The notes under the pieces were generated by a model, which saw nothing but the letters and a program-made list of their open reading frames with translations, ran no database searches and had not been told where the DNA came from. DNA of 64,000 nucleotides, from positions 248,001 to 312,000 of the forward strand of contig NZ_JAAIYO010000005.1 in assembly GCF_014930455.1 (NCBI RefSeq), given 5' to 3'. Below are positions 34,192 through 43,878 of this stretch, piece after piece (the first letter of the stretch is position 1; each line of letters opens with the position of its first letter). Position numbers and translations under genes: made by a program. This DNA comes from Corallococcus soli. Its GTDB lineage: Bacteria > Myxococcota > Myxococcia > Myxococcales > Myxococcaceae.

Positions 34192-34563
34192 ATGGCGCCT
34201 GTTCAGCCCGACGTGAAACCGTCCACTCCCGACATTGCCCCACCCGAGACCACCACCCCGGCGGAGAAGCCGTCGCTGATGGCGCGCTTCAAGGCGCTGC
34301 TGGTGGACTACGGGCCGCTGGCCATCGTGCTGAACTACGTCATCTTCGGCCTGGTCATCGTGGGCTTCTGGGCGGCCATCCGCGCGGGCTTCCAGCCGCA
34401 GAGCACCGGGGCCCAGGCAGGCGCCTGGGGGGCCGCCTACATCGCGTCACAGGCCGTGAAGCCGCTGCGGCTGGCGGCGGTGTTCGTGCTCACGCCGCTC
34501 ATCGCCCGCATCCCTCCGGTGGGGCGCTTCCTGGCGAAGAACAAGCACAAGTGGAGTTTCTGA
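34192..34563 (+). CDS. DUF1279 / FAM210-like small membrane protein
   Basis: The 123-residue product has a Pro/Thr-rich N-terminus, then ARFKALLVDYGPLAIVLNYVIFG and a first membrane helix, and a second helix near residue 95 (LAAVFVLTPLIARIP). The K-x-YG-P-x-A motif before helix 1 and the small second hairpin match DUF1279 (FAM210A/B-type) proteins, whose function in bacteria is unknown. ATG 34192 is the only well-placed start; the frame to 34072 overlaps the divergent lspA gene. Confidence 0.72.
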   Translation: MAPVQPDVKPSTPDIAPPETTTPAEKPSLMARFKALLVDYGPLAIVLNYVIFGLVIVGFWAAIRAGFQPQSTGAQAGAWGAAYIASQAVKPLRLAAVFVLTPLIARIPPVGRFLAKNKHKWSF

Positions 34564-34636
34564 AGCGCTTCTGGTGGCGCGCGGACCGGCCGGACACCGT
34601 GGGACTTCTGGTGCCCGGCCGCGTCGCGTTCACCGA

Positions 34637-35806
34637 CTAGAAGTTGGGCGTGAGGTAGTCCTTCACCACGCCCATGTGCTGCATGTTGGCGGCGCCGCTG
34701 TCGCTGGACAGCGCCGGGTAGATCTCCGACAGCGGCGTGTAGACGCGGCTGTCGAGCACGAGGCCGTTGGGGAAGGTGCTCGCGCCCACCACGGTGGGCA
34801 CCCGGTACTGGTGGAGGTCGTTGTCCACCAGCACGTGGTCGTAGGGCTTGGCGCGGCTCGCGTTGGTGCCTTCCTTGCCGTTCTTGTCCGCGGGGTGCGG
34901 GCCCACGGTCGTCACCACCTGCTTGAAGGTGGTGAGGCAGGACTCGGAGCGGCTGTCGGTGTTGAGGTCGCCGCCGACGGTCAGGTAGTCCGCCTCCGGG
35001 ATCTTGTCCTTGATGTACTTCACCAGGTTGCCAGCCTCCGTGTTGCGAGCGCCGGCGCCGCTGGTGAGCAGGTGCACGCTGACCGCCCAGAGGTCACGCG
35101 GCCCCGGAATGTCGATGCGCGCCCAGGCGAAGTCGCGGTTGGACACCTGCGTGTCCTTCCACTCGCCCGACTCCAGGATGGGGAAGCGGCTGATGATGCC
35201 GTTGGGGATCTGCGCGCCGGTCTCGCGGTAGTAATGGAAGTCCTTGCCGAAGGTCGTGTCGACCATGCTCCGGATGTCCGCTTCGGAGTTCGACTTGTAG
35301 TTGAACTCCTGGATGAGGACGACGTCAGGCTTCACGCCCTGCATCAGCCGGATGCCGTGACCCGGGTCGTAGTCCTGGCCGTTACCGCTGGTGATGTTGG
35401 CCGCCATGATGCGGATCTTCGTGGAGCCGCCGTCCGTATCCGAACCACCGTCCGTGGTGCCCGCGTCACCCGAGCCCGCGTCCGCGGTGCCCGCATCGAC
35501 GGTGGTGCCAGCGTCAACAGTGGTGCCCGCGTCGACGATGGTGCCCGCATCACCCGAGCCCGCGTCGACCGTGGTGCCCGCGTCGACGTCAGTGCCCGCG
35601 TCAATCGACCGACCGGCATCCTCTTCGCCGCCCGCGTCGACCGTGGCGCCGGCATCCGCCTGCGTGCCCGCGTCATCCTCGTTCCCGGCATCGACCTCGA
35701 TCACAGGGTCCCGAGGCGGCAACGGCTCTGCATCCTGGCCACAGGCGGTCGCCAGGGCCCCCACCGCCACGAGGGCGCTGAGAAACGGGGGGAGCTTCAT
35801 GGACAT
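34637..35806 (-). CDS. Endonuclease/exonuclease/phosphatase-fold lipoprotein with DAG-repeat linker
   Basis: The 389-residue product has a signal with a probable lipobox (GALATAC). A repetitive linker (about 38-130) of T-x-VDAGT/DAGSGDAG units follows. The C-terminal domain (about 130-389) fits the EEP fold: IMAANITSGN, VVLIQEFN (metal-binding Glu), VSVHLLTSG, LTVGGDLNTDS (Asp/Asn) and PYDHVLVD (Asp-His). These proteins are Mg2+-dependent nucleases, phosphodiesterases or sphingomyelinase-like enzymes, so a secreted surface DNase or lipase is possible. Actual substrate unknown. Confidence 0.82.
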   Translation of the reverse strand: MSMKLPPFLSALVAVGALATACGQDAEPLPPRDPVIEVDAGNEDDAGTQADAGATVDAGGEEDAGRSIDAGTDVDAGTTVDAGSGDAGTIVDAGTTVDAGTTVDAGTADAGSGDAGTTDGGSDTDGGSTKIRIMAANITSGNGQDYDPGHGIRLMQGVKPDVVLIQEFNYKSNSEADIRSMVDTTFGKDFHYYRETGAQIPNGIISRFPILESGEWKDTQVSNRDFAWARIDIPGPRDLWAVSVHLLTSGAGARNTEAGNLVKYIKDKIPEADYLTVGGDLNTDSRSESCLTTFKQVVTTVGPHPADKNGKEGTNASRAKPYDHVLVDNDLHQYRVPTVVGASTFPNGLVLDSRVYTPLSEIYPALSSDSGAANMQHMGVVKDYLTPNF

Positions 35807-35943
35807 GAGGGGACCTGGATCCTTGCTTCCGAGGGGGCGAGGGGGCGACCCGTCGGCTTCGGCACGCCGACTGACACGGGATTATAGAAGTTTGCAGGCT
35901 GGCTGTCCTGTGACCACCCGTGACGATTTCTCCCCTCCTTCGC

Positions 35944-35993
35944 AGAATCCAAGATTCTTTCGTCACATGTATCTGCGGAAGACTTGAATTCAA
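35944..35993. promoter_or_regulatory. Two small inverted repeats in an AT-richer divergent promoter region
   Basis: AGAATC (35944-35949) and GATTCT (35953-35958) form one dyad, and TTGAATTCAA (35984-35993) is a perfect 10-bp palindrome. Both lie in the 264-bp gap between the EEP lipoprotein gene and the Mut7-C gene, where GC content drops clearly. Operator function is inferred from position only. Confidence 0.4.
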
Positions 35994-36070
35994 AGGAAGA
36001 CATCTCCACATCTCCGCGACGCAGCAGGACAACACAGCAAGACTAAGCAGCCAGAGGTGAGGAGGCCACG

Positions 36071-36832
36071 ATGTCACCACGGGAGCTCACCGTGCGTTTC
36101 CACGGCGTGCTGAACGACTTCCTGGCACCGGAGCGCCGGGACGTGGCGTTCACCCATGTCTTGCAGGGCAGCCCCTCCGTGAAGGACCTCATCGAGTCCC
36201 TGGGGCCACCGCACCCGGAGGTGGACGTGGTGTTGGTGGACGGCGAAGCGGTGGGCTTCGAGCACCGGGCGCGAGCGGACACCCGGCTCGTCGTCTACCC
36301 CGCACTCCAGGCGCCCGGCGTTCCACCGGAGGCGCGCGTGGGGCCGCCGCTCCCGGACATGCCGCGCTTCGTGTTGGACGTGGGCCTGGGGCGGCTGTCT
36401 GGCTTTCTGCGGATGCTCGGCTTCGACACCCTGTGGCGCAATGACTCCGCGGATGAGCACCTGGCGCGCCTGTCGCGTCAGGAGTCGCGGGTGTTGCTCA
36501 CGCGGGACCTGGGCTTGCTGAAGCGTTCGGAGGTGGTGCACGGCTACTTCCCGCGCGCCACGGATCCCGCGCACCAGCTGGTGGAGGTGGTGCGCCGCTA
36601 CGCGCTGACGGAGCGCATGCGGCCCTTCAGCCGCTGCATGGCCTGCAACGCGCTGCTGTCCGCCGCCTCGCCGGACGAGGTGCAGGGCCGCGTCCCCGAA
36701 GGCGTGGCCGGACGCCACTCCCACTTCCGCCAGTGTCCCGGCTGCCAGCGCGTCTTCTGGCCCGGCACCCACCACGACCGCATGCAGGGCCTGGTGGACA
36801 CGCTGCGCCGCCTGGAAGCCGTCGGCACCTGA
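36071..36832 (+). CDS. Mut7-C RNase domain protein with N-terminal ubiquitin-like domain
   Basis: This 253-residue protein combines a beta-grasp, ubiquitin/MoaD-like N-terminal domain (about 5-80; LTVRFHGVLNDFL, then VDVVLVDGEAVGF) with a Mut7-C PIN-like RNase domain (about 97-250; RFVLDVGLGRLSGFLRMLGFDT, LLTRDLGLLKR). It ends in a zinc ribbon, CMAC at residues 195-198 and CPGC at 222-225. The combination is known in many bacteria; the RNA target is unknown. ATG 36071 has GAGGAGG upstream at good spacing. Convergent with the molybdenum-hydroxylase pair. Confidence 0.88.
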   Translation: MSPRELTVRFHGVLNDFLAPERRDVAFTHVLQGSPSVKDLIESLGPPHPEVDVVLVDGEAVGFEHRARADTRLVVYPALQAPGVPPEARVGPPLPDMPRFVLDVGLGRLSGFLRMLGFDTLWRNDSADEHLARLSRQESRVLLTRDLGLLKRSEVVHGYFPRATDPAHQLVEVVRRYALTERMRPFSRCMACNALLSAASPDEVQGRVPEGVAGRHSHFRQCPGCQRVFWPGTHHDRMQGLVDTLRRLEAVGT

Positions 36833-36840
36833 GGTCGGGC

Positions 36841-37983
36841 TCAGCGACTCCGGGGGACGGTGGCCCAGACCTCCGGGCCCCGGGGTTCGTCCTTCTCCAG
36901 CACCAGGTCGAAGGTGATCTCCACCGTGCGCGTGAGCCGCAGGAAGAACTCGCTGGCGAAGGCGTCCACGGAGAAGCCCAGGTCCCGCATGTCCAGCGTC
37001 ACCGGGGCGCGCGACGTGATGCGCAGGCGGGTGCCCTCCAGCACCATCACCACCGCGTCCGCCGTCACCGGCAACCGGATGCCGAGCGCGGAGACGTGGC
37101 CCTGGATGTTCACCGGGATGGCCGTGCCGAAGGGCACCGCGTCCAGCTGGTAGCGCCCGTCGAGCGTGTCCACCGAGTCCAGGGTGAAGTCCACGGACTC
37201 GATGGACTTGAAGAAGAACTTCCCCAGGTTGAAGTCGCGCACCGGCTCTCCGGTGCGGACCGAACGCGTCTTCGCGCTCACCCGCGCGGTGCAGGTGTCC
37301 AGCCGGAGCCACTCCTCGAACCGGATGAGCGCCTCCACCTCGTCCAGGAAGCCCACGAGCGCCTTCTCCTCCAGGTCGTTCGAGGACTGCTTGCGCACCC
37401 GGAAGGTGACGACCGAGCGCTGCGGCTCCGCCGGCCCCGGCGTCTCACAGGTGAGGCGCGGGTCCGCGAGGATGGCCTTCTTGATGGCCTCCGCGTACTT
37501 CACGTACCCCGTGCAACGACAGACGTTTCCGGAGATGGCCTGACGGATGCGTTGGTCCAGCTGGGCCGCGGGGATGGGCCTGCGGGCGAGCTGATCCATG
37601 AGGACGTCCGCCGCCATCAGGAAGCCCGGGGTGGAGAAGCCGCACTGGAATGAATAGCACTCCAGGAACTCCCGCTGCAGCGGGTGGAGCGCCTCGCCCG
37701 GCCCCGACAGCCCCTCCACCGTCGTGAAGTGCAGCCCTTCAATGGAGTCCATGCGCGCGTAGCACGCCAGCATGGCCATCTTGGGACTGCCGGGCGTCTT
37801 CTGCGCCACGACCTTGCAGGCCCCACACGAGCCGATGCCGCAGCTGAGCTTCGTGCCGGTGAGGTCCAGTTGTTCGTGCAGCACGTCGACGAGCAGATCC
37901 TGCCCCGACGCGACGACGGTCCTCGGGGTGCCGTTGACGTGGAGGGTGTATTCGCGCTCGGTGCCCTTGGGATTTCCGGTCAT
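36841..37983 (-). CDS. CoxS/XdhC-type [2Fe-2S] subunit fused to a YceI-like domain, one Cys ligand lost
   Basis: Residues 1-175 form the two-cluster iron-sulphur subunit of molybdenum hydroxylases: plant-type cluster ligands C48, C53, C56 and C74, then the helical-domain cluster with C114, C155 and C157 (GNVCRCTGY). The family motif QCGFCTPG reads QCGFSTPG here, so S117 replaces a ligand. The C-terminal half (about 190-380) is a beta-rich region resembling a YceI-like lipocalin fold (FNLGKFFFKSIESVDFTLDSVD). The stop of the large subunit follows with a 4-bp overlap (ATGA at 37980-37983), so both are made together. No FAD subunit is nearby; the electron acceptor is unknown. Confidence 0.82.
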   Translation of the reverse strand: MTGNPKGTEREYTLHVNGTPRTVVASGQDLLVDVLHEQLDLTGTKLSCGIGSCGACKVVAQKTPGSPKMAMLACYARMDSIEGLHFTTVEGLSGPGEALHPLQREFLECYSFQCGFSTPGFLMAADVLMDQLARRPIPAAQLDQRIRQAISGNVCRCTGYVKYAEAIKKAILADPRLTCETPGPAEPQRSVVTFRVRKQSSNDLEEKALVGFLDEVEALIRFEEWLRLDTCTARVSAKTRSVRTGEPVRDFNLGKFFFKSIESVDFTLDSVDTLDGRYQLDAVPFGTAIPVNIQGHVSALGIRLPVTADAVVMVLEGTRLRITSRAPVTLDMRDLGFSVDAFASEFFLRLTRTVEITFDLVLEKDEPRGPEVWATVPRSR

Positions 37984-40802
37984 GGCTTCAGCGCCTCCAG
38001 GACGCGCGCAGGCGTGAAGGGCAGCACGCCCAGGCGTGCCCCCGTGGCATGGGCAACCGCGTTCGCGATGGCCGGCATCACCGTGGTCATGACGGCCTCC
38101 GCGATGCCCTTCTTCCGGATGGGAGGACCGGACCTCAATATCTGCTCCCCCTCCGGAATCGGCAGCAGCCGCAGCTGGATGCCCGACGGGGGCATGTGCG
38201 TGGCCCGGGGGACCGGATAGCGGTGCAGGTTGAGCAGGCCGTCCACACCCACGGGCGCGGGCGGGATGTTCTCGAACAGGGTCATCCCCAGCCCCATCGC
38301 GAAGCCGCCCTCCACCTGCCCTTCGAGGATCCGCTGGTGGTGGACGTCGCCCGCGTCCAGGAGGGTGACCGCGTCCACGACGTCAATGACCCCGGAGCGG
38401 GTGTTCACCGTGACCGCGACGAGGTGGCCGGCCGACGCGTAGACGCTCCGGATGTGGTGCCTCGCGTCGTTCGCGACGCCGTCATACGGGACGTCCACGC
38501 GGGTGACGTGCTCATAGCCCGTCACGTCCTCATCATCCCCGCCGTGGCGGACGGCCAGCCCGTCGATGTAGCGCAGCCGCGTCGTGCCCCGCAGCGTGTA
38601 CTCCGAACAGGCGTACGCGTTGCGGTAGTAGGTGTGCACGATGGCGCCGGTGCACAGCCCATCCTCCTTCGCCCGGGCGTGGGCCCTGCACGCCAGCTCC
38701 TCCAGGGGAATGGGCTCCCGCCCCGGAGCGACCAGCTTCCCATCCTCCCAGCGCGCGGACTCCGGGACGTCGCCCCAGAGGGCCTCCGCGCACGGCTTCA
38801 GGCCGTGCTCGAAGACGACCCGCGCGGCCTCCTCCACGGCATGGAGGTGGAAGAACGCCGTCACCGAAGCGCTCATCGTGTTGTCCAGCTTCGGCGTGTT
38901 CCGGGGCTGCCCCGGGGCGTAGGGGGCCCTGTTCAGCCGGATGGTCTCGTGGTCGAAGCGGCCCAGCACCCCCATGACGACGCGGGACGCCTCGCGGCCC
39001 AGGAGCGGCCGGGGGGCGATGGCGAGCGAGGTCTCACTGCCCTGCCCCATCTCGATGGCGGTGGAGCGCACCGTCACCTCGCCCGTCGCGCTGATGCTGA
39101 CCTCGGCGAAGACCGCGTCCTCGCTGGTGCCAATGGCCTGCATCGCGCAGGCGAAGCCGACGCCGTACTTCACGAGCCCGTTGCCCCGCGCCGCGTACTC
39201 GGCCCGCCTTGCTTCGCGCCCGGTCCAGAGCGGCTCCTGCGCCGCCAGCTCGCAGATGCGCTCGGTGTCCAGCCGGTGCCGCAGCTCGAAGCCCGTGACG
39301 TCGACGTCCTTCGCCTGGAGCAGCTTCTCACGCCGGAACGCGATGGGATCCGCGCCAACCGTGCTCGCGACCTCGTCAATCATGGACTCGATGGCGAAGG
39401 CCGCCTGCGGAATCCCGAAGCCGCGCATCGAACCTGACGGGGCGCCGTTCGTGCTGATGCCATAGCCGCTGATGGCGTTGTGCGTGAAGCGGTACGGCCC
39501 GGCGGCGTGGAGGGCACACAGCTGCACGACGGGCTTGGTGAGGTTCAGCACGCCGCCGCCGTCCATGTAGAGGGTGGCGTCGAGCGAGTGCAGGACGTAG
39601 TCCCCGGGGCCCCTGGGCGGAGGTCCCTGGGGATTTCGGGGCCCGTAGGCCAGCGCGTTCTGGAGCACGGCGGCGTGCCGCTTGATGCCGCAGAGGAACT
39701 GTTCGTACCGGTCGAAGGCCAGCCGCACGGGCCCGTCGCAGAAGAAGGCCGCCAGGGCCAGGTAGATGGGGAAGGTGGAGAGGTCGCGCCCCCCGAAGCC
39801 GCCGCCAATCGGGAAGGTCTTCAGCTCAACCCGGGGGGCCTCGTCCCGGGGCCACAGGGTGGTGAGCGTCTCCACGCCGTCCTGGTCCTTGCGCGGAGAC
39901 TGCGTCCCCGCCGCGATGCGCATGACGGGCCTGCCTTCCTCATCCCGGGTGAGGAAGGCGAGCCCCGTCTCCAGCTCCATGAACATCGGATCGATGCTCT
40001 GGCTGAAGAAGGTCCGGCGCATCACGGTCATCCCCTCCTCGGCGACGGACCTGCGGATGGCCTCGCGGGCCTTGTTCGCCTTGAGGTTGATGGCCCGCTT
40101 CGCGGGGTCCACGTCCGGCCCCAGCGCGTCGGGGTCGTGGTCCTTGTGGCCCTGGGCGGAGAACGCGTGGTCCGGCACCTGGCTGCGGATGAAGTGGGTG
40201 GCGCCGTAGAGGGCCTCCTCCCGGAAGACCTTCGCGTCCAGCAGCGGGTTGACGAGCCGCTGGATGTCCTGCTGCCACTCCACCCGCGAGCTGGCGTCGA
40301 AGCGCAGCACGGGACGGCCGTCATGCCGGCCCCGCTCCCGGTTCCAGGTGGCGAACCTCCGTAGGTCGCGGCTCTCCTTGAACAGGAGGATGGCCACCGG
40401 CTGACCGATGTGGTCCGCGTAGCCGCCGGGCGGGGTCAGCCAGTACACGCCGAAGAAGTCAGGCACCACGCTCGGGTCATCCAGCGCGAGCCCCTGGGCC
40501 GGGTGGACGACCAGCCGGGGCCTGCCCCCACCGGGGGGCGTCTGCCTGTACGGCGCCGTGAACCCCCGCGCGTGGAGGTCCGCGGCCTGGAAGATGTCCG
40601 GCGGCTGGACGCCCAGCATCGCGAAGACCTCTCCCAACCGCGCGTCATCCAGGCCCAGGTACTTGCGGTCGGCATGGGTGACGCGAAGCAGGTAGGCGTG
40701 GCGGCACTCCCCCTCCCAGCCCAGGTCCCGCGTGTTGAAATCCCGTCCGTAGACCTTCTTGCCACGGACCTTGTCTTCACGGTCACCGAGGAATGGAGGC
40801 AT
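37980..40802 (-). CDS. Xanthine dehydrogenase family molybdopterin-binding subunit
   Basis: The 940-residue product has the aldehyde oxidase/xanthine dehydrogenase a/b hammerhead N-terminal part and the Mo-binding core. Visible motifs include FPIGGGFGGRDLS, GAPSGSMRGFGIPQAAFAIES, EVTVRSTAIEMGQGSETSLA and, near the end, KKGIAEAVMTTVMPAI, where Glu sits in the place of the catalytic base of the family's GxGE motif. It hydroxylates a carbon next to a heteroatom or an aldehyde; the substrate cannot be read. It is translationally coupled to the iron-sulphur subunit. ATG 40802 gives the family-like start. Confidence 0.88.
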   Translation of the reverse strand: MPPFLGDREDKVRGKKVYGRDFNTRDLGWEGECRHAYLLRVTHADRKYLGLDDARLGEVFAMLGVQPPDIFQAADLHARGFTAPYRQTPPGGGRPRLVVHPAQGLALDDPSVVPDFFGVYWLTPPGGYADHIGQPVAILLFKESRDLRRFATWNRERGRHDGRPVLRFDASSRVEWQQDIQRLVNPLLDAKVFREEALYGATHFIRSQVPDHAFSAQGHKDHDPDALGPDVDPAKRAINLKANKAREAIRRSVAEEGMTVMRRTFFSQSIDPMFMELETGLAFLTRDEEGRPVMRIAAGTQSPRKDQDGVETLTTLWPRDEAPRVELKTFPIGGGFGGRDLSTFPIYLALAAFFCDGPVRLAFDRYEQFLCGIKRHAAVLQNALAYGPRNPQGPPPRGPGDYVLHSLDATLYMDGGGVLNLTKPVVQLCALHAAGPYRFTHNAISGYGISTNGAPSGSMRGFGIPQAAFAIESMIDEVASTVGADPIAFRREKLLQAKDVDVTGFELRHRLDTERICELAAQEPLWTGREARRAEYAARGNGLVKYGVGFACAMQAIGTSEDAVFAEVSISATGEVTVRSTAIEMGQGSETSLAIAPRPLLGREASRVVMGVLGRFDHETIRLNRAPYAPGQPRNTPKLDNTMSASVTAFFHLHAVEEAARVVFEHGLKPCAEALWGDVPESARWEDGKLVAPGREPIPLEELACRAHARAKEDGLCTGAIVHTYYRNAYACSEYTLRGTTRLRYIDGLAVRHGGDDEDVTGYEHVTRVDVPYDGVANDARHHIRSVYASAGHLVAVTVNTRSGVIDVVDAVTLLDAGDVHHQRILEGQVEGGFAMGLGMTLFENIPPAPVGVDGLLNLHRYPVPRATHMPPSGIQLRLLPIPEGEQILRSGPPIRKKGIAEAVMTTVMPAIANAVAHATGARLGVLPFTPARVLEALKP

Positions 40803-40881
40803 GTGACTCCGGGAATGCCAGGAGCAAGGGGCCGCCGGTTCCTGCCCCGGCGGCGCCTTGAACTAACACACCCGAAGTTTG

Positions 40882-40914
40882 GACAGACACGCCCCCGGGG
40901 GAGCGCTGTCTGTC
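40882..40914 (-). terminator. Hairpin downstream of ileS
   Basis: GACAGACA (40882-40889) pairs with TGTCTGTC (40907-40914), and the loop contains the palindrome CCCCCGGGGG. It begins right at the ileS stop. Without a following T-run, termination is probable but not certain. Confidence 0.5.
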
Positions 40915-40915
40915 T

Positions 40916-43813
40916 TCAGCCCAACGCCTCACGGCATTTGGGGCACACCCCGCCGCCCGCCTCCACCCCCTCTGAATACACCCAGCAGCGCGGGCACTTC
41001 GTCCCCTTCGCGGGCAGCACCTCCACGGACAGGGACGCGCCATCGCCGAACGCCTGGGACACGTCCAGCGCCGTCGCCGCGTCGGAGGCGGCGTCCGCCC
41101 ACTCCACCTGACTCACGATGAACAGCCCGGGCAGCTCCGGCAGGTGCGCCTGGAGCAGCTCTTTCACCTGGCCGTCGGCCGTCAGCGCCACGCGCGCCTC
41201 CAGGGACGCGCCAATGCGCTTGTCCCGCCGCGCCACCTCCAGCACGCCCTGCACCGCGCCGCGCACCGCGAAGAGCTTCGCGTAGCGCTCCGCGAGCCCA
41301 GGCGCCATCGCGCCCTTCGGCTCCGGGAAGCCCGCAAGGAACACGCTCTCCGAGGTCCTGCCCGGCAGGTGCTGCCAGGCCTCCTCCGCCGTGAAGCTCA
41401 TCACCGGCGCGAGCAGCGGCAGCAGCACGGTGACGACCTCGTGCAGCACCGTCTGCGCTCCCCGGCGCGCGGGCCCGTCCGCCTTCGCCGTGTAGAGCCG
41501 GTCCTTCAGGATGTCGAAGTACACGGCGGACAGGTCGTTGGCGCAGAAGTCCACCACCGTCGCGTAGACGAGGTGGAACTCGTAGTCCTCGTACGCCTGC
41601 CGCACCCGGGCCACCACCTGGGACAGCCGGCCGCGCGCCCACTGGTCCAGCGGCGCCAGCGCCTGCGCCGGCACCGCGTCCTTCGCCGGGTCGAAGTCGT
41701 GCAGGTTGCCCAGCGCGTAGCGCAAGGTGTTGCGGATCTTCCGGTAGCCCTCCGACAGCCCCTTGAGGATGGCGTCCGACAGGCGCACGTCGTTGCGGTA
41801 GTCGCTGGCGGCCACCCACAGCCGCAGCACCTCCGCGCCGTACTGCTGGATGACCTTGTCCGGCGCCACCGTGTTGCCCCGGCTCTTGGACATCTTCTCG
41901 CCGTGGCCATCCACCACGAAGCCGTGCGTGAGACACGCCTTGTAGGGCGCCACGTCGCGCGTGCCCACCGACACCAGCAGCGAGGAGTGGAACCAGCCCC
42001 GGTGCTGGTCGCTGCCCTCCAGGAAGAGGTCCGCCGGCACGCGCTGCCTCGGCTCCAGCACCGCGGGCGCCATGCACGCCGAGTCGAACCACACGTCCAG
42101 GATGTCCGTCTCGCGGTGGAAGTCCTCCTTCCCGCAGCGCGGACACCGGAAGCCCTCCCCGAGGAAGTCCTTCACCGGCGTGCGGTACCACACGCCCGCC
42201 CCTTCCTTCTCCACCGCCGCCGCCACCCGCTCCATCACCTCCGGGGACACCACCGCGTCGTCGCACGCGTCGCAGTACGCGATGGGGATGGGCACGCCCC
42301 AGCTGCGCTGCCGGCTGATGCACCAGTCCGGGCGCCCCTCCAGCATGCCCCGGATGCGCGACTGTCCCCACGCCGGCACCCAGCGCACCGTGTCCACCTG
42401 CTCCAGCACCGCTTGCCGGAACGTCTGCGTGCCGTGGAAGGGCGCGTCCATGGGGATGAACCACTGGTAGGTGGCGCTCTGGATGACGGGCTGGTGGCAG
42501 CGCCAGCAGTGCGGGTAGCTGTGCGTGACGGTGTCTGACTTGTCATTGAGCAGCGCGCCCCGCTGCACCAGCAGGTCCAGCACGACCGGGTTCGCTTCGA
42601 ACACGCGCCGTCCCGCGAGCACCTCGCCCACCGTGTCGTCGTAGCGGCCGTCCGCGCGCACCGGGTTGTAGATGTCCAGGCCGTACGCGAGGCCCACCTC
42701 GTAGTCCTCCTGCCCGTGGCCCGGCGCCGTGTGCACCAGCCCCGTGCCCGCGTCCAGGGTGACGTGCCCGCCCAGCACCACGCGCCCCTGCCGCTCCAGG
42801 AACGGATGTTGATACGTCACGTGCTCCAGGTCCTCGCCCGTCGCGTAAGCGAGGATGCGCGAGGGGTCCACCAGCGCCGGGGACGACACCTCCCCCGTGG
42901 GCAGCTGGACGTGCTTCACCGCCAGCTCGTCCGACTTCACCTCCGCCAGCACCTTCGCCAGCAGGTCCTTGGCCACGCACAGGACGCGGTCCTCCAGCCG
43001 GTAGAAGACGTATTCGAACGCGGGGTTCACCGCGATGGCCAGGTTCGCCGGCAGCGTCCAGGGCGTGGTGGTCCAGATGACGAAGGACACCCGCTGGCCG
43101 CGCAGCTGCGGCAGCCGCTCACCGAGCGAGGCCCCCGCCGCGTCGAAGGCCACGTACACGGACGGCGAGGTGTGCTCCGCGTACTCCACCTCCGCCTCGG
43201 CGAGCGCCGTCTGGTCCTGGAGGCACCACGCCACCGGCTTCTTGCGGCGGTACAGCATGCCCCGGCGCGCGAAGGTGGCCAGTTCCCGCAGCTCCCGCGC
43301 CTCGTAGGTGAAGTCGAGCGTCTTGTAGGGCGCGTCCCACGAGCCGAAGACGCCCAGCCGCTGGAACTCCGCCTTCTGGATGTCCACGAACTCCAGCGCG
43401 TACTCGCGGCAGCGCTCCAGCAGCGCGTCGCGCGACAGCGTGCGCTTGTCCAGCTTCTGCTCCTTCAGCCGCTTCTCCACCGCCTGTTCAATGGGGAGGC
43501 CATGCGTGTCCCAGCCGGGGATGAAGTCACACGGGCGGCCGGAGAGGTTCCGGTACTTCACCACGATGTCCTTCAGCACCTTGTTGAGCGCATGCCCGGC
43601 ATGCAGGTGGCCGTTGGCGTACGGGGGCCCGTCCGCCAGCACGAAGGGCTCACGGCCGGCGTTCTTCTCCAACAGCCGCTTCCACACGCCGCGCTCCGCC
43701 CACCACGCCAGCAGGCGCGGTTCGAGCTGCGCGAGGTTCCCCTTCATGGGGAACTCCGTGCGCGGCAGGTGGACGGTGGCGTCGAGGTCCTTGCGGGAGG
43801 GGGCGTCGCTCAT
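40916..43813 (-). CDS. ileS: Isoleucyl-tRNA synthetase
   Basis: The 965-residue class I synthetase charges tRNA-Ile. The HIGH motif appears as GHLHAGHALN (near residue 65), the KMSKS motif as GEKMSKSRGN, the editing domain (CP1) has TWTTTPWTLPANLAIA-like sequence, and the C-terminus has the zinc site CPRCWVYSEG then CPKC. Length and layout match the bacterial type with the C-terminal zinc finger. ATG 43813 gives the expected N-terminus with HLPRTEFPMKGNL; the frame open to 44074 runs over the neighbour. Confidence 0.97.
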   Translation of the reverse strand: MSDAPSRKDLDATVHLPRTEFPMKGNLAQLEPRLLAWWAERGVWKRLLEKNAGREPFVLADGPPYANGHLHAGHALNKVLKDIVVKYRNLSGRPCDFIPGWDTHGLPIEQAVEKRLKEQKLDKRTLSRDALLERCREYALEFVDIQKAEFQRLGVFGSWDAPYKTLDFTYEARELRELATFARRGMLYRRKKPVAWCLQDQTALAEAEVEYAEHTSPSVYVAFDAAGASLGERLPQLRGQRVSFVIWTTTPWTLPANLAIAVNPAFEYVFYRLEDRVLCVAKDLLAKVLAEVKSDELAVKHVQLPTGEVSSPALVDPSRILAYATGEDLEHVTYQHPFLERQGRVVLGGHVTLDAGTGLVHTAPGHGQEDYEVGLAYGLDIYNPVRADGRYDDTVGEVLAGRRVFEANPVVLDLLVQRGALLNDKSDTVTHSYPHCWRCHQPVIQSATYQWFIPMDAPFHGTQTFRQAVLEQVDTVRWVPAWGQSRIRGMLEGRPDWCISRQRSWGVPIPIAYCDACDDAVVSPEVMERVAAAVEKEGAGVWYRTPVKDFLGEGFRCPRCGKEDFHRETDILDVWFDSACMAPAVLEPRQRVPADLFLEGSDQHRGWFHSSLLVSVGTRDVAPYKACLTHGFVVDGHGEKMSKSRGNTVAPDKVIQQYGAEVLRLWVAASDYRNDVRLSDAILKGLSEGYRKIRNTLRYALGNLHDFDPAKDAVPAQALAPLDQWARGRLSQVVARVRQAYEDYEFHLVYATVVDFCANDLSAVYFDILKDRLYTAKADGPARRGAQTVLHEVVTVLLPLLAPVMSFTAEEAWQHLPGRTSESVFLAGFPEPKGAMAPGLAERYAKLFAVRGAVQGVLEVARRDKRIGASLEARVALTADGQVKELLQAHLPELPGLFIVSQVEWADAASDAATALDVSQAFGDGASLSVEVLPAKGTKCPRCWVYSEGVEAGGGVCPKCREALG

Positions 43814-43878
43814 GGCCCTGCGGCCGTAACACCCCCGCGCGAGGGCTTCAATCGCCGGGCGGACCGCCCCGGGCCTGC

